From Trichaptum fuscoviolaceum (taxonomy: Eukaryota > Basidiomycota > Agaricomycetes > Hymenochaetales > Trichaptaceae), in contig CAJSYZ010000011.1 of NCBI GenBank assembly GCA_910574455.1, positions 1,674,001 to 1,738,000 of the forward strand: a stretch of 64,000 bases of DNA. Direction: 5' to 3'. The notes beneath the pieces are model-generated. The model saw nothing but the letters and a program-made list of their open reading frames with translations. It was not told the DNA's origin and ran no database searches. Made by a program: the position numbers and the translations under genes. Below are positions 37,399-49,079 of the stretch, one piece after another. The first letter of the stretch is position 1. The number at the start of each line of letters is the position of its first letter.

Positions 37399-39449
37399 TT
37401 ATCGTTTAGATATCGCAGATGCGGATGATATACTCATGTTCGCGGTCCCCATTGATCGTATAGAGCTGATGAGGGATTCATTATCCAGGAATGTTTCTCC
37501 GGTTTCGGGATTAACTTTCCACTCGACTCGAGTAGCTCTCTCTGGTGGTGGCGGGGGTGAGAGTGGTGTCCCAATGCTTGGAGTCGCCATGACGTGCTCA
37601 GGGGGATCCGTCTTAGTGCCGGGGTAGGGGAAATACTCAGAATCGGTGGCCATATCCAACTCCGTTCCACCCTCAGGCTTTGTTATGCGACGGGCCCAGC
37701 AATGGTGGTAACGAAGGTACATATGAAGGCAGAGATCGTCGAGTTCTGTTCATGAATCCAAGTCAGATCATGCAGGGCTAAACTATAGCACTAGTCACCT
37801 AACACAGACCTTTACATGAACCATCGACAAAACGCTGAAGAAGCTCCGGCGCATAGCCGCTCGCGATGAACGACGGGACTAGTGACTTGGCAAATTCCTA
37901 TATACAGATTATTAGCATGCTTTATTATACATACTTTCACTACGCAACACTGGCCTTCATATTCTGCCGCATTAGAGTACCAATGGTTACTTTAACACGG
38001 GTTTCCTCTTCATTTGCACCTGGTAGGCTCATCTTCAGGCTCTTTGAAGAATGGGTACTTTGAACTGACACACCTGATTCCCAAGGCCCAAGCGGAATCC
38101 ACTTCGTTTCATATTTCACGTGTCCTAGATCTGGGCATTCGTCCATCCATCGTTTCAGCATGATGCCAGCATCGACTGCACTCCCTCGAGTCTTCATTGA
38201 ATTATATGCCTCTTTCGTATGATGAGTGATGACTTGGAGCAGCACGTAGCATACATACACACACCGAAGCACATCCGAGCAAACCATGACTGTTCCGGAC
38301 TACCTTCCCCAAATGCGATCTCTTGCGGAACTCTTTGCTCGTTCATGATTTCGAAGTTGCCTTCGACGATGATAAGAACTCCCCCTATATCGCTTCCGAT
38401 TAGTAAAAGAGGAGGGGAGGGAGAGGAAGAAATAATGACCAACCTAACTTAACGCACTTAGCGCATTCATTAACCAGCCACTTGAAATCCTTAACCTACG
38501 ACATTGTTACTATGCATTCATCTGTAGATGACGACCTCACGTACCCCGTTCGCGACCGAACGAAGATGGACAACATCGAACGAGTTATAGTAGTGTTCGA
38601 GACCTAGTGTGAACTGTCTGCTTTCAGAGATATCATCGAGGAGGCTCGTAGAAGTACCGTACGTCGTCGAACTCGAAGCTGAATTAGACATACATTAGCA
38701 GAACCTTCGAGCGGCTCGTCAGGACTCACCGGCAGTTGAAAGGAGGGGGCCTTTGAACAAGTAAGCTGTTGTGCCCTACATCTAGGAAAGGGAGACATAC
38801 CTCGTCGTGCTGGGGGCTAGGTCGACGCCGACAACTTGCGCATGAGGAAACTCTTGAGCCATACTCGTTGCCCTAATGATTTGCATGATCGTCCATAACG
38901 GCATTGGCGGAAATAGCTGACGAAAGGGACGAACCAAACACCCCCTCCGCAACCTTGTACGTGATGACTATGTCAGTCCTACTCATGCTAACCCGCAAAA
39001 TAGCTCGAACGTACCCAGGTCAAGGATAGCTCTGGGAACGTCAGGGATGAACCTCAATGCTTCGTCGACCTCTTCTGTAGCCATGTAAAGACCACCCACA
39101 GCCAAGAGGTGGACGAAGTGCTGTTTGTCGCTTTTCAAAACATCCAGCATGACTGCAAGTAGGAACTATGGGGAGGAACATACAGTCTGTTGTGCTCGTA
39201 CTCATCTTTACGAGAAGCAGGTGAATTAGCGCAATCGAATTCCCGAATGATCAGGCCAAACTCACCGGCGGGTAGGAGATAGAGGTCATTCTTGGCGTTG
39301 ACTGTGCGGCCTCCAAGCTGACGCAGGTAGTGTTGTCCGTCACGCGAAGAGGAATAAGAGTATACAGAAGGCGCCGAGGTCCCGCTCTCTGCGGAACATA
39401 GTGTCTGCGTGTAGCCTATACTACTTTCTTGATCGTAGTCAATGTCCAT
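37399..39449 (-). CDS. SAM-dependent methyltransferase, copy 2
   Basis: Inverted paralogue of the gene at 13926-15996. Fourteen exons: 39266-39449, 39184-39205, 39015-39130, 38935-38953, 38801-38872, 38730-38750, 38663-38678, 38545-38613, 38444-38495, 38265-38384, 38074-38211, 37949-38019, 37810-37897, 37399-37745, giving 444 residues. The first 13 exon lengths equal those of copy 1; only the last exon is shorter. Motif I is ILDLGCGGGVW, followed by PHAQVVGVDLAPSTTR, FEFDDFTLGLEHYYNSF and VLIIVEGNFEIMNEQRVPQE. Introns have diverged freely while exon lengths have not, which suggests purifying selection on both proteins. The substrate is unknown. Small-molecule or regulatory methylation is possible, but no biosynthetic genes lie beside it. 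Confidence 0.87.
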
Positions 39450-40273
39450 CTTTAGACAGCGGATCAGACTCCACTTAAAGACCGAGAGGGCTTTCAATGC
39501 GCGGTAGTTATTCGTGCCAGCTCAGATGGGTCCGGGGGGAACATACGGGGAAGTCAAGAGGTGCAAGAGACCAGGGTGAGATGGCACAGGCATTTTTAAT
39601 CTTTAGTTCGTTGGCATGTACTAGTAGCCGGTTGCGATTGATTGGCCCATGTGCGCATCTCTGCGCATGCCATAATTAAGATGGAGAGTTCCTCCTGCGG
39701 CAGGTTGGCGGCCGGAGGTGGGGATCAACGTTATCCCATCAGTACCATCAGGTATATTACATATAAGAGAGCCAGAGCTGGAGATAGACAAATCAGAGCA
39801 CATTCAGCATCGGACTTGAGATAATGGACTCATCGCAGTAGAAGAAAGTGTCTACCAAGGCGCGTCGGCGGAGTTAGTGCAGTTACACTCATCTGCACTC
39901 AGGGGGAATGATCCTGAGAACCAGGCAAAACGAAAACTTTTTTCTGCTAATGCTATCAACAACGCATATAGTACAGATAGCTGAAGATATATATACTTGG
40001 GAAGAACCTGAGCATCGATAACCATCTACAATAAAACCCCTAAAACATGCCATTAAGACAATACGTATCAGGTATGTATTGGCTAACAACAGCAACTTGG
40101 GTGAACTCGAAGAAATCATATGAAAACAAGGCCGAATAAGAGCATATGAATTAGACGCAGAGGTCGAACGAGTGGTAAAAGCAACGAAAACAACGTTTCC
40201 TTGGATAAACTGAATGAACGGAAATAGAAAAGGAACGATGTCGTGACAAATTGTACTTTCTGTCATACCAAGG
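39450..40273. other. Intergenic, nothing seen
   Basis: Upstream of methyltransferase copy 2 and downstream of the KIN1-type kinase. No open frame with a motif is present. Confidence 0.5.
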
Positions 40274-43200
40274 TCATAGCTTTAATTCGGTAAGGACTCT
40301 TCGTGCAAGCATTTGATATTGCCATCCATCACCAGTGATGCGCCGGAATTGAATACCGTACAATGGCAACCAGGGAACCTGGTAAAACTAATGTAAGCAA
40401 CACAAGCAGCGTAGATTACGTTTGGGAACACACCTTCACGATGTTCACCTCGAAGCGAACACATAATGTGCTTGAGCCTATTGCCTCAAACACTTCGTCT
40501 GTGATTTCTCCGGTGGGGAACATATTCGCCGGAGAGGGCGAAGGCGGCGGAGCAAAATCGCGGGGTATGGGTGGTAGATTTTTCGTCTTCGAGCCAGGGG
40601 AATCGGGTCGGGTATCCTTATTGTTATCAATGGGAAGATTAGATGTTGCCTCGTTAACATTCGCAGTATTTTCAGGTTTGATCGTATGAGCGGTGGAAGA
40701 AACATTGTACAAAGATGAGCCCATGCTGTCGCTTCGAGTAGTCGCATCTGTTGTGATTGAGTTTGACGTCATGTTCTCCTTCTCCTTCTCCTTGCCCTTC
40801 AGAGCGAATGAGAGCTTTGACGCCTTTTTAGTAAGAGATCTTCGTATCGGACCCTCATATGTTTGCTGGGATTTCCGTGAACTATTCAAATGGCCGCTCT
40901 GAATGGAGGAGAGGTCGATGGATGGAGCATGGATACATTCAAACCCGCTGTGAGTTTCCCTATACTGGACCTGCATGCGATCCAGCACTCTCCGAAGGTC
41001 TGCCTTAATAACAGATGGCGATTTCGACGTGGTTGTCGAGACACTAACAAGCAGCAGGTAAGCTAGAATTCAGCATATATTACGAGAACGACATACCTGA
41101 ACAGACCCTTTAAGAAAACAGGTTTAAAGTCTTTATCACTTCGTTCCTGCTCGTCGTCACTCTTCGGCGCTTGATCAGATGGAAGATCATCTCTATCCGT
41201 GAATGCAGAGTTTTCGTCCTCCTCATCTGTCCGACCGAAGCCAGTGCCTTTCGCAGGGGCACTCCCAGGAGCAGGACCTGCGCTTGTGGAAGGTCTCCTG
41301 TGTCGTCCAATAGTGCCACCCGCGGCAGCGAACAGTGAAGCCCCGGTGCTACTGCGGCGTTCATGACGCGCGGCACGCCCCGCCGGATCGAGGATCGTCG
41401 CTGCGCGACGGTGTACGGATCCAATAGGCTGACTCTGGCTAGTTGCAACACCGCCAAGAGACATGTTTTCCTTCTCTTCGCTTGCCTTTGCTGCCTTCTC
41501 CCGCTGGTCCTCCGCATCCTTCTCATCTGCCGCACTTTCATCTCGGGATGGGCGTGGGGAAAGACTGCCAAGGATGCTTGTCCTCTTACTACGCTTCGTT
41601 CCATCGTCCCCACCGCGTGGTCCACCCAAGAGAGTACCGAACTTTCTCACTAACGTAGCACCCGCACCAGAAGGTGCTGACGAAGGATGCGCATCAACGT
41701 CGGACTGTGGCGGAGCAAGTCTTTGCTGTTGCTGAGTTGAGGCTTGCATCTCGCCCATCTCTGATGCCTGCTGTTCCTCTTCCATCTTCTCCGAAAATGT
41801 ACCAAGCTCCGGGCCAGCCGTAGCCGGTACTTCATCCCTTCGGTCGTGGTGACCAAACATCCCACCAAACTTGAGCATCGTCGGCCGATGACTAAGGCTA
41901 TGGCTTCTTCTATGATTAGCTTCCGGAGGTGCTCGTGGTAGTTGAGTCTTTGCAGGTGTAGGAGGTGCGCTAGCCGGGGCGGAGCCATTTACGGTAGAGG
42001 GGACATCTGATCGCTTGGGTACAGGTAAGCCAGCATCGCGAGCTCGTGGTTGAGGTGCGAAACCTGGCGACGTTGGCGACGGGACAACTTGTTGCTGAGG
42101 AACACCAGAGGCTCCATATGACATACCCGAATAATGAGAGGGATCAGGAGCTGGAAGGCGGGGGAGGAGCATATTATAGTCAGCTTTTGCTTCAGATGTG
42201 TGCTTCGTTTTGCTGGGAGACTGCAAGGTTGGCTTCAATGTACTCGGTGCTTGTGGCTGCGTGGCCTCTTCCCGCTGCAACAACGACAGTTGCGAGCTCG
42301 CGAAATGTCCAGGACCGTATACCCGCTCACGTTCAAGCTTCTCGCGTGCCAGGAAGTACATTGAGATAAGTGGATGGAAGCCCGCTGTCGGGTCCGGTGG
42401 TTCTCGTTGCTGAGCATCCAGGAGCGAGGAATGTGAAAGATGGGACGTTGAAGTGGGTGGGCTCCTATGTTGGGGGGTCTCTGGAGGAGATGAACTCGGC
42501 GAGAAGATCTTCCGGAAGTCGAAGCCAGAAAAGCGACGGTTCTTTTTTGTCGGTGTGGAAGGATAATTGTTTCGACCAGATCCTGAGGAGACAGCGCTGT
42601 CGTACGAGACGAGTGAAGCATTGGATACTCCGCCGTGCCCATTACGACCATGAACTCCGCGTTTGTATTCCCAATTCTGAACTGCTCGAGCATAAGACTC
42701 ACTCGTTAGCACCAGTCGTAGTTTCGACTCGATTTCTTCCTCGTCACCAAATTCAAAGCCGGACATCCCCTTGATGACTTGCCTATCAATATCATCAATG
42801 CGCAGCGGCTCCCGATGTAACATGTGAGGATCAGGAGGCCCTCCATGGCCACGAACCATCCATGGGTGAGAGAGCACTTCTGCAAGGCTGGCACGAGCTG
42901 CCGGATTCACGACGAGCATGCGCGTCAAAAGGTGTTTGCATTCTTGATGAAATGAAAACCATAGATCAGTAACACAAAGTGTCAGTCTATATTTAGAACC
43001 TACCAGCACTCAGCCAGACTGGATACTCAACGAGTCCTCGTTTGATTTTTGCATGAAGCGCGGGCATGCTTTGGTCGTCGAAAGGCACCTTGCCACAGAC
43101 TAAAACATACAGCACCACCCCAAAACTCCACACATCAACCTCTGGGCCCGTGTACACTTTAGCATTTAGTAACTCAGGAGCGGCAAAGTAGAGTGAGCCA

Positions 43201-44097
43201 CAGAAAGTTGAAAGATGAGCTATAGGGTTGAAAAGATTTGAGAGACCAAAATCTATAATCTTGATGTTTCCCGTCTGTGAGATGAGTATGTTCTCGATCT
43301 TCAAATCACGGTGGACGACGTTGTTCCTGTGGCAGTAATCCAACGCACTTCCGATCTGGCGCGCAAACTTGCGAGCCACTCTTTCTCGAAGCCTGCCATG
43401 GCTGATGATATAGTCCAGCATCTGACCGCCATTCACGTACTCGAACACCATGTAATAATGGTTTGTGTGAGTAATGAGCTCGCGCATACCGCAAATGTAA
43501 GGGTGGTGCAGCAACATGGACAGGGCCGCTTCGCGAATCGTCCGGATTTCCTTCGACGCATCCTTCGAGGCCTGTTTCGCGGCTGCTTCAGATGATGGCT
43601 GAACGTCTTTCGGTGGGCTCGTCCGGGGCAGAATCTTCACCGCCAACTAAGAAGCGCTCCGTCAGATGAGCTTAAAACTCAACACAAAGGAGAGTACGCA
43701 CTTTCTCGCCAGTGATGTTATGATATGCGAGCTTCACCTTGCCCATGCTTCCCGCACCAAGAGTCTTCCCCAGAGTATAGTCTCCCAGCAAACGATTTGT
43801 TGTTCCTCGAGACTGTCGAGAACGGCCATCGCGGCTGCCCGAGCGAGTTGCATTCGAGTTGCTCGATGGTTCGGCGCCCGCTGAAGCATACTTCTGAGGC
43901 TCCATAGGCATTGACAAAGGCCTTGGACGAGCACCGTTCACCGGTTGAGGACGTGGCGTTGGCGTTGGGAGGTCAGATGGGGTGGGACGCCGGTTGATGG
44001 GAACGTCGTATTCGTGGCCAGTGACCATCCCGCCGTGCGTCGGCGTGTACTGCGCGTCTTCAGTGGGTCCAGCAAGGGATGTTGGGTATGCAACCAT
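40274..44097 (-). CDS. KIN1: KIN1/PAR-1/MARK-family serine/threonine kinase
   Basis: Kinase of the Kin1/2-MARK group, linked to cell polarity, exocytosis and septation in fungi. Five exons, 43702-44097, 43004-43646, 41097-42942, 40434-41043, 40274-40378, give 1199 residues. Kinase domain about 104-400: [13 protein letters not shown] (P-loop), AVKIL with Lys136, catalytic loop HRDLKIEN (Asp246, Asn251), DFGLSN, activation loop [15 protein letters not shown] with the LKB1-type threonine. A long low-complexity middle rich in serine, proline and basic clusters follows. The C-terminal KA1 membrane-binding domain ends [19 protein letters not shown]...LTELKL, where the last 35 residues come from the fifth exon. 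I chose the ATG at 44097; the frame is open farther upstream, and an unseen leader exon is possible. An inverted partial copy lies at 49080-51013. Confidence 0.92.
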
Positions 44098-44516
44098 CGA
44101 CAGCGAGCGCTGGCTGCTCGTCGTCGTTCTCGATGAGGAGAGGATATGGAAGTAGCAAGCCAAGTTCTGTAGGGACTTTGATTCTTAGGGAACCGTGGGA
44201 ATACCGACTTATTGTTAGTGATCTCAGGCTTCAAGTTTACTCCTGCCTACTCTTCAAGTCATACTACGATAAACCACCAGACGGTTGAGATATTGCTTGG
44301 TGAGCGGTTCCCCTCCTTCAAATTGAATGTGGAAAAATAGGTGCAATGAAGATCAGTCCGATCTATCGTCTTTGAGCCAACAACAATGACCCCGGGCCCC
44401 GGGCCTTAGATATCTGAAAGACCGTTTGAGATCTTTGAGACTTTGACATTATAAAGGCTTAAAGGCTTGGACGAGTAGTGCATAACTACCCTCGCACTCA
44501 AACATTCTCTCTCGCC
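44098..44516. other. Divergent promoter region between KIN1 and an F-box gene
   Basis: Two genes fire outward from this 419-nt interval. It contains a TATA box for the plus-strand gene and a GC-only palindrome, CCCGGGCCCCGGG, near 44390. The palindrome might be a regulatory site, but this is not supported beyond symmetry. Confidence 0.4.
44450..44456 (+). promoter_or_regulatory. TATA box of an F-box gene
   Basis: TATAAAG is placed 61 nt upstream of the ATG at 44517. Confidence 0.5.
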
Positions 44517-46253
44517 ATGTCTGAGGCGGAAGCACAGGCTCCTTCGGAAAATATGTGCACTGGTCGCACTCAGGCTGGTGTTCCCCGACCATCAGTCTTT
44601 CGCATCCCTGAGCTTTTTGAACGCATACTAAGCTATACGAGCAAGTCAACAAAAGCGCGCGGTGCTCGAGCTTGTCGCCAATGGAGCGTAATCTGTCTCA
44701 AGGCTTTGTGGTCGACCATGGATTCCATCACGCCGATACTTACACTTCTGTCGCCGCGTCCGTCACTGTTGGTAAGTCTTGTTCCGTGCTTCTATATAAA
44801 AATCTGACCGACAATTCTTCCTCAGTCGGACTTAGAGTACCCTGGCTTCATATCGGCTGATCATTGGAACAGGCTCGATAAATATGCATTGCTTGTGAAA
44901 ACCCTGACCATCGACACGGCAGAACTCGACCGCATCCCATTGAGATTCATCCTCGAGACAGCATACAAACGCCCACGAATGTCGCTCACCCCAAATCTGG
45001 TCAATTTAAGTGTGAAGAATCGAGGTTACAGCAAAGACCTTGACATTGCCTACTTGTTCCTTTCGGAGACTATTCGAACTGCTCATTTCACACTTACGCA
45101 CGACTCCGTTGCGAATGGCCTATTCCTTCTGACGTTAGCAAAACGTGCACCAAACATAGAGGCGCTATCGGTCCGCCTTCCCTCCAGTACGGAACCCCTT
45201 GGCTGCATCTCCCAGATGGGCATGCTCTTCATGCAGTTGCCAAGTTTGAAAACCGTGCAACTTCCTTTGTACATGCTATCCGGACCGCTTGCCTCAGATC
45301 TCTCGTCATGCCCGAATATTCTTCATATCGGTCTCCTACCTCACTTCGACGACTGCACTAAAAGCGAGGCCGTTGTATCTTTTTCATCGCACCTACCCAC
45401 AGACTCTTTCCCATCATTGACCGTTTTGCAGATGGCGGTAGGGCTCGATGACATGACGCAATTCCTGTCACACAGTGGGGAGACTCTTATGGGCCTTCAC
45501 GTCCTGGCTGTGTCAACCGAAACGGCAGGAAGTATCCATACATTTCTTACTGCCCTTTCTTCCAAATGCACAAAGCTTGAGTCGCTAAGGATGGATTTGA
45601 TACCAGAGAAGCAAGCTACTCGTATCAGGAACAACTGTGTACGACTCTTCATCCAAAATCGCTATGAAGATATGGTGACTCTGAGTACACTTGAGCCTGT
45701 CCGTCTTCTCGCGGCGCTCCAGGCATTCAGGCTCTCCTACCATGCTCCCCTTTATCTCACAAACTCCGATGTCGACGAGTTTCTTCGAGGATGGACATCA
45801 CTCAGGAATCTGGGCCTCAATTGCGACCCCGTCCATCTGAAGCAGAAGCCGACTCTGAACGCAGCTGTGATCCCTGTCATCGCGAAACATTGCCCTCTCC
45901 TGCGATCATTATCGCTATACATAGACTGCTCCGCAATTCAGCCCTCGTCGCAATTAATTAACACGAAAACCTCGAGTCGCTTCCGGTGTCTGGAAAAGAT
46001 CAACTTTGGGGTAACCGATATGAGAGTATGCGATAGTTTGGCATTGTCATACTATCTCAGTCGGCTCTGTCCTCGGACATGCGTTTTCGCCTCCCACACT
46101 TCATGGTATAAGGATGTTCTCAAAGCCATGGAAGAAAAGGACGAAGACTTTCTCGCCATCCTCTCATGGGGTGTCAATAACTGGAACACCTTTGAAAAAT
46201 CTCTGGACCTTTTCAATAGAGCACGCGAGGAGGGATTGCCTCTGAGTTCATAG
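44517..46253 (+). CDS. F-box/leucine-rich protein B
   Basis: Exons 44517-44771 and 44826-46253 (54-nt intron, phase 0) give 560 residues. The F-box is VFRIPELFERILSYTSKSTK followed by ARACRQWSVICLKALWSTMD. The second exon carries irregular leucine-rich repeats (LRNLGLNCDPVHL, LLRSLSLYIDCSA, LEKINFGVTDMRV). The plan matches the genes at 51450-53261 and 53575-55301: F-box in a short first exon, one intron near codon 66-98, a long repeat exon, and about 560 residues. It is probably an SCF substrate receptor; the target is unknown. It lies between KIN1 and the transposon. Confidence 0.8.
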
Positions 46254-46653
46254 GATGACCCAGGCATCAAATTTTGCTCTCTGTTTGTTGAGGTTATATC
46301 GACTCCATCGTGATAGACTTTGGTCATTTTTACTTATTATCTAAGAGCTACTGATAGAAATTTCAGCCTCTTGCACGTACATATGTATATATACATACAA
46401 TTCTTTCCCTTACTATACCGTGCATTTATACACTTGGATGTTTTTACTTTTCATGAAAAACAATTAATGTGTATACTAACTAACTAAACCTATTTCTTAG
46501 TCTGCTTACTTGTTTCTTACATTACTTGAGCTAATGAAAGATTATTATGGCGATAGAACACGCCCTGCTTGTTCTTTGCTTTAGCAATGCGGTGTGCGGC
46601 GTATCCGAGTCGGCGGCACGGCAATCATGATCATGATGTTGACATATAAGTTG
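46254..46653. other. AT-rich flank before the transposon, nothing seen
   Basis: This is the 3' region of the F-box gene and left flank of the element. No frame or repeat is evident. Confidence 0.5.
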
Positions 46654-46661
46654 CCCCATAC
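46654..46661. repeat. Left target-site duplication
   Basis: CCCCATAC directly abuts the left inverted repeat; the same eight bases follow the right inverted repeat at 48925-48932. If the outermost base of the right end is counted as target, the duplication becomes nine bases (GCCCCATAC). Confidence 0.8.
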
Positions 46662-46980
46662 CACCTTAGGCAACGGATTTCAGGGTCCAATAGGGCCTCT
46701 TAGGGGTAGTTCTTTTTGCAAAAGAATAGACCTAACCATATGAAAGCTCCCGATGTTCGTCCCCCTATTTACCCAAAGAAGTTCGTGAGACTTCGGTAGA
46801 ATCCCAACACATTCACAATGTTCGGCATTCAAGTTGCCGATGTTCGCAAGACCTTCGTGAACATCCGAAGCCACACGATCTTCGGGTAACATGGTACAAA
46901 ATATGTAGTATATATGCACAAAATAAATACACTAACAAGAACATTAAAAATGGTAGCTAAATGCTATATTTTATGAGAAG
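46662..46980 (+). repeat. Left terminal inverted repeat, 319 bp
   Basis: It begins CACCTTAGGCAACGG and ends at ttttatgagaag just before the 11-bp array. It is nearly identical to the complement of 48606-48924. Confidence 0.88.
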
Positions 46981-47138
46981 AACATCTGCAGAACATCTGC
47001 AGAACATCTGCGAACATCTGCAGAACATCTGCGAATATCTGCAGAACATCTGCAAATATCTGCAGAACATCTGCAAATATCTGCAGAACATCTGCAGAAC
47101 ATCTGCGAATATCTGCAGAACATCTGCGAATAACTGCA
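46981..47138. repeat. Left subterminal array of an 11-bp unit
   Basis: About 15 head-to-tail units of GAACATCTGCA, alternating with GAATATCTGCA and slightly shorter variants. Many junctions form CTGCAG. The spacing is close to one turn of DNA helix. Confidence 0.85.
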
Positions 47139-47275
47139 ATGTTCGGCATTGCCGATGCCCATGTATACACCAGAGAAGATCATGAGACTGTCCAAGACCT
47201 TCGGCAAGTTGCCGCAAACATCCAAAGCCACACTATCTCGACAGTAAGGTAGTAGACCTTCTTGGTACAAAGTAC
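47139..47275. repeat. Decayed internal copy of the left inverted repeat
   Basis: Segments such as aatgttcggcatt, ccaagaccttcgg and catccaaagccacac resemble the inner half of the left inverted repeat in the same order, but with many substitutions. This indicates an older end nested inside the present one. Confidence 0.6.
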
Positions 47276-48210
47276 ATATAACTCCCTTCCCATTGCAAAA
47301 AATCCGAAGTGATTTGAAGTGGAAATGAATATATTATGATTTTGTCCGAGTTATCGGAATGTCACGGTACTGTCTCAATGAGACTCCCATTCGGACATCA
47401 ACAACTCCGTCAATTCTTTGCTTAAAAATCTGAAACTTATATCGACAGAAACTACTAATCAAGACCTTTCCGTGTATATATTTAACTTTTGAACGCGCCA
47501 ATTAGTTCGTGAGTTACAGAGGAAACAATCAAAAAGTCTAAAATATTGAACTTTGTGTTACGGTATATATGCATAAAACAAATACACTTACAAGGACCCT
47601 AGTAAAATATAGGTAGTCATGCTGTACAAGCACAGAGATAAACAAATAGTATTCAATCTCCATAAGTAATATACTTGAAACTACTGCTTGCAAGAATGGA
47701 TACTCCGGGCCTTTGGTGCAGGCCCGAGAAGTACACATGAAAGTATTGTTTGAAGCACTTGATTCAATATCAAGCCTGGTAGTAGCTTATACAATGCCAT
47801 AGGGCATAGTAAGGTAGTTAGAGAAGAACTGAATAAATATCTCTTATGCTACTTACTGAGGGGTGGGGCTTTTGGTAGAGAAGCTCTGTTATGTACTCCG
47901 AGTCAGTCAGATTGTTTCACATACATACATTCCTCCTCTATTCAAGATTCTGAGTATTACAAGAGCATTTAAATGTGAAAACTAGTGTAATATATTTGTA
48001 GTCACTTATTATGGTCTGAATAGAATAAGACAATGCAATAGGGGGAGAAATAGTTAGTTGTATGCGGTAGATAGATAAATGGATCATGCAAACGGACGGT
48101 ATACACTTATATGTGCTGTGATTGGCCAGCCCACTGAGGCAAAACCCGAGGTTGCGATTTTTTGCTGTACCTGTGCCGTTAATTACCAGATATGGACCCA
48201 AAGGACACCG

Positions 48211-48415
48211 CAGATGTTCTGCAGATGTTCTGCAGATAGTCTTACAGATGTTCTGCAGATGCTCTTACATATGTTCTGCAGATGTTCTTCTCATAAAATA
48301 TAGCATTTGTTTACCATTTTAAATGTAAGTTGTGAGTGTATTAATTTTGTGCATTTACCCGAAGATCGTGTGGCTTCGGAGTTCACGAAGGTCTCGCAAA
48401 CATCAGCAACTTGAA
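48211..48415. repeat. Second internal 11-bp array plus decayed right inverted repeat
   Basis: Five to seven degenerate units of cagatgttctg (48211-48287) are followed by cttctcataaaatatagcat, gtgtattaattttgtgcat, cccgaagatcgtgtggcttc and cacgaaggtctcgcaaacat. These are the landmarks of the right inverted repeat in the same order, with substitutions and losses. Confidence 0.7.
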
Positions 48416-48416
48416 A

Positions 48417-48605
48417 GATGTTCTGCAGATATTCTCGCAGATATTCGCAGATGTTCTCACAGATATTTGCAGATGTTCTGCAGATGTTCTGCAAATATTC
48501 GCAGATGTTCTGCAGATGTTCTGCAGATATTTGCAGATGTTCTACAGATGTTCTGCAGTTATTCGCAGATATTCGCAGATGTTCTGCAGATGTTCTGCAG
48601 ATGTT
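48417..48605. repeat. Right subterminal array of the 11-bp unit
   Basis: About 17 units of TGCAGATGTTC and the variant TGCAGATATTC, the complement of the left array, run up to the right inverted repeat. Confidence 0.85.
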
Positions 48606-48924
48606 CTTCTCATAAAATATAGCATTTAGCTACCATCTTTAATGTTCTTGTTAGTGTATTTATTTTGTGCATATATACTACATATTTTGTACCATGTTAC
48701 CCGAAGATCGTGTGGCTTCGGATGTTCACGAAGGTCTTGCGAACATCGGCAACTTGAATGCCGAACATTGTGAATGTGTTGGGATTCTACCGAAGTCTCA
48801 CGAACTTCTTTGGGTAAATAGGGGGACGAACATCGGGAGCTTTCATATGGTTAGGTCTATTCTTTTGCAAAAAGAACTACCCCTAAGAGGCCCTATTGGA
48901 CCCTGAAATCCGTTGCCTAAGGTG
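48606..48924 (-). repeat. Right terminal inverted repeat, 319 bp
   Basis: Complement of 46662-46980 without insertions or deletions. It ends CCGTTGCCTAAGGTG. Confidence 0.88.
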
Positions 48925-48932
48925 CCCCATAC
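48925..48932. repeat. Right target-site duplication
   Basis: CCCCATAC, identical to 46654-46661. Confidence 0.8.
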
Positions 48933-49079
48933 TTGGTTTGAATTATCTTAAGCCGGAGATGCCGGTGGCTGCCTGGCTGCCAGTTCAGCTCAACGACCTT
49001 CATTTGATGTCTGGTTTGATTTGGATCACTGGTTTGATTAGCGAAACGTCTCTACTTATTAATGCCGACCTCATCCTCA

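Larger units (their letters stand above)
46662..48924. mobile_element. Non-autonomous DNA transposon with long terminal inverted repeats (2263 bp)
   Basis: The ends are mirror images: position p matches the complement of 95586-p from 46662 to about 46980, with only one difference noticed. The outer bases are CACCTTAGGCAACGG. Target duplications of 8 (or 9) bp flank it. Inside the inverted repeats are arrays of an 11-bp unit. The core (about 47276-48190) is AT-rich with no transposase. The duplicated 79-codon frames at the two ends are simply the inverted repeat read outward-in. Long inverted repeats with a 9-bp duplication suggest Mutator-like (MULE) elements, while an 8-bp duplication suggests hAT; I cannot decide. 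Near-identity of the ends points to recent movement or gene conversion. Confidence 0.88.

Noticed and set aside
46680..46919. 79-codon open frame repeated exactly at 48667-48906 on the other strand
   Set aside because: It is the terminal inverted repeat of the transposon read from each end; it has no domain, and its duplication is explained by the element.
46981..47138. CRISPR-like regular repeats
   Set aside because: Units are contiguous with no spacers, the host is eukaryotic, and the arrays belong to transposon ends.
46957..47270. Cysteine-, aspartate- and glutamine-repetitive open frames in all frames over the 11-bp array
   Set aside because: An 11-bp repeat without stop codons opens every frame. 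The apparent peptides are an artefact of the array.
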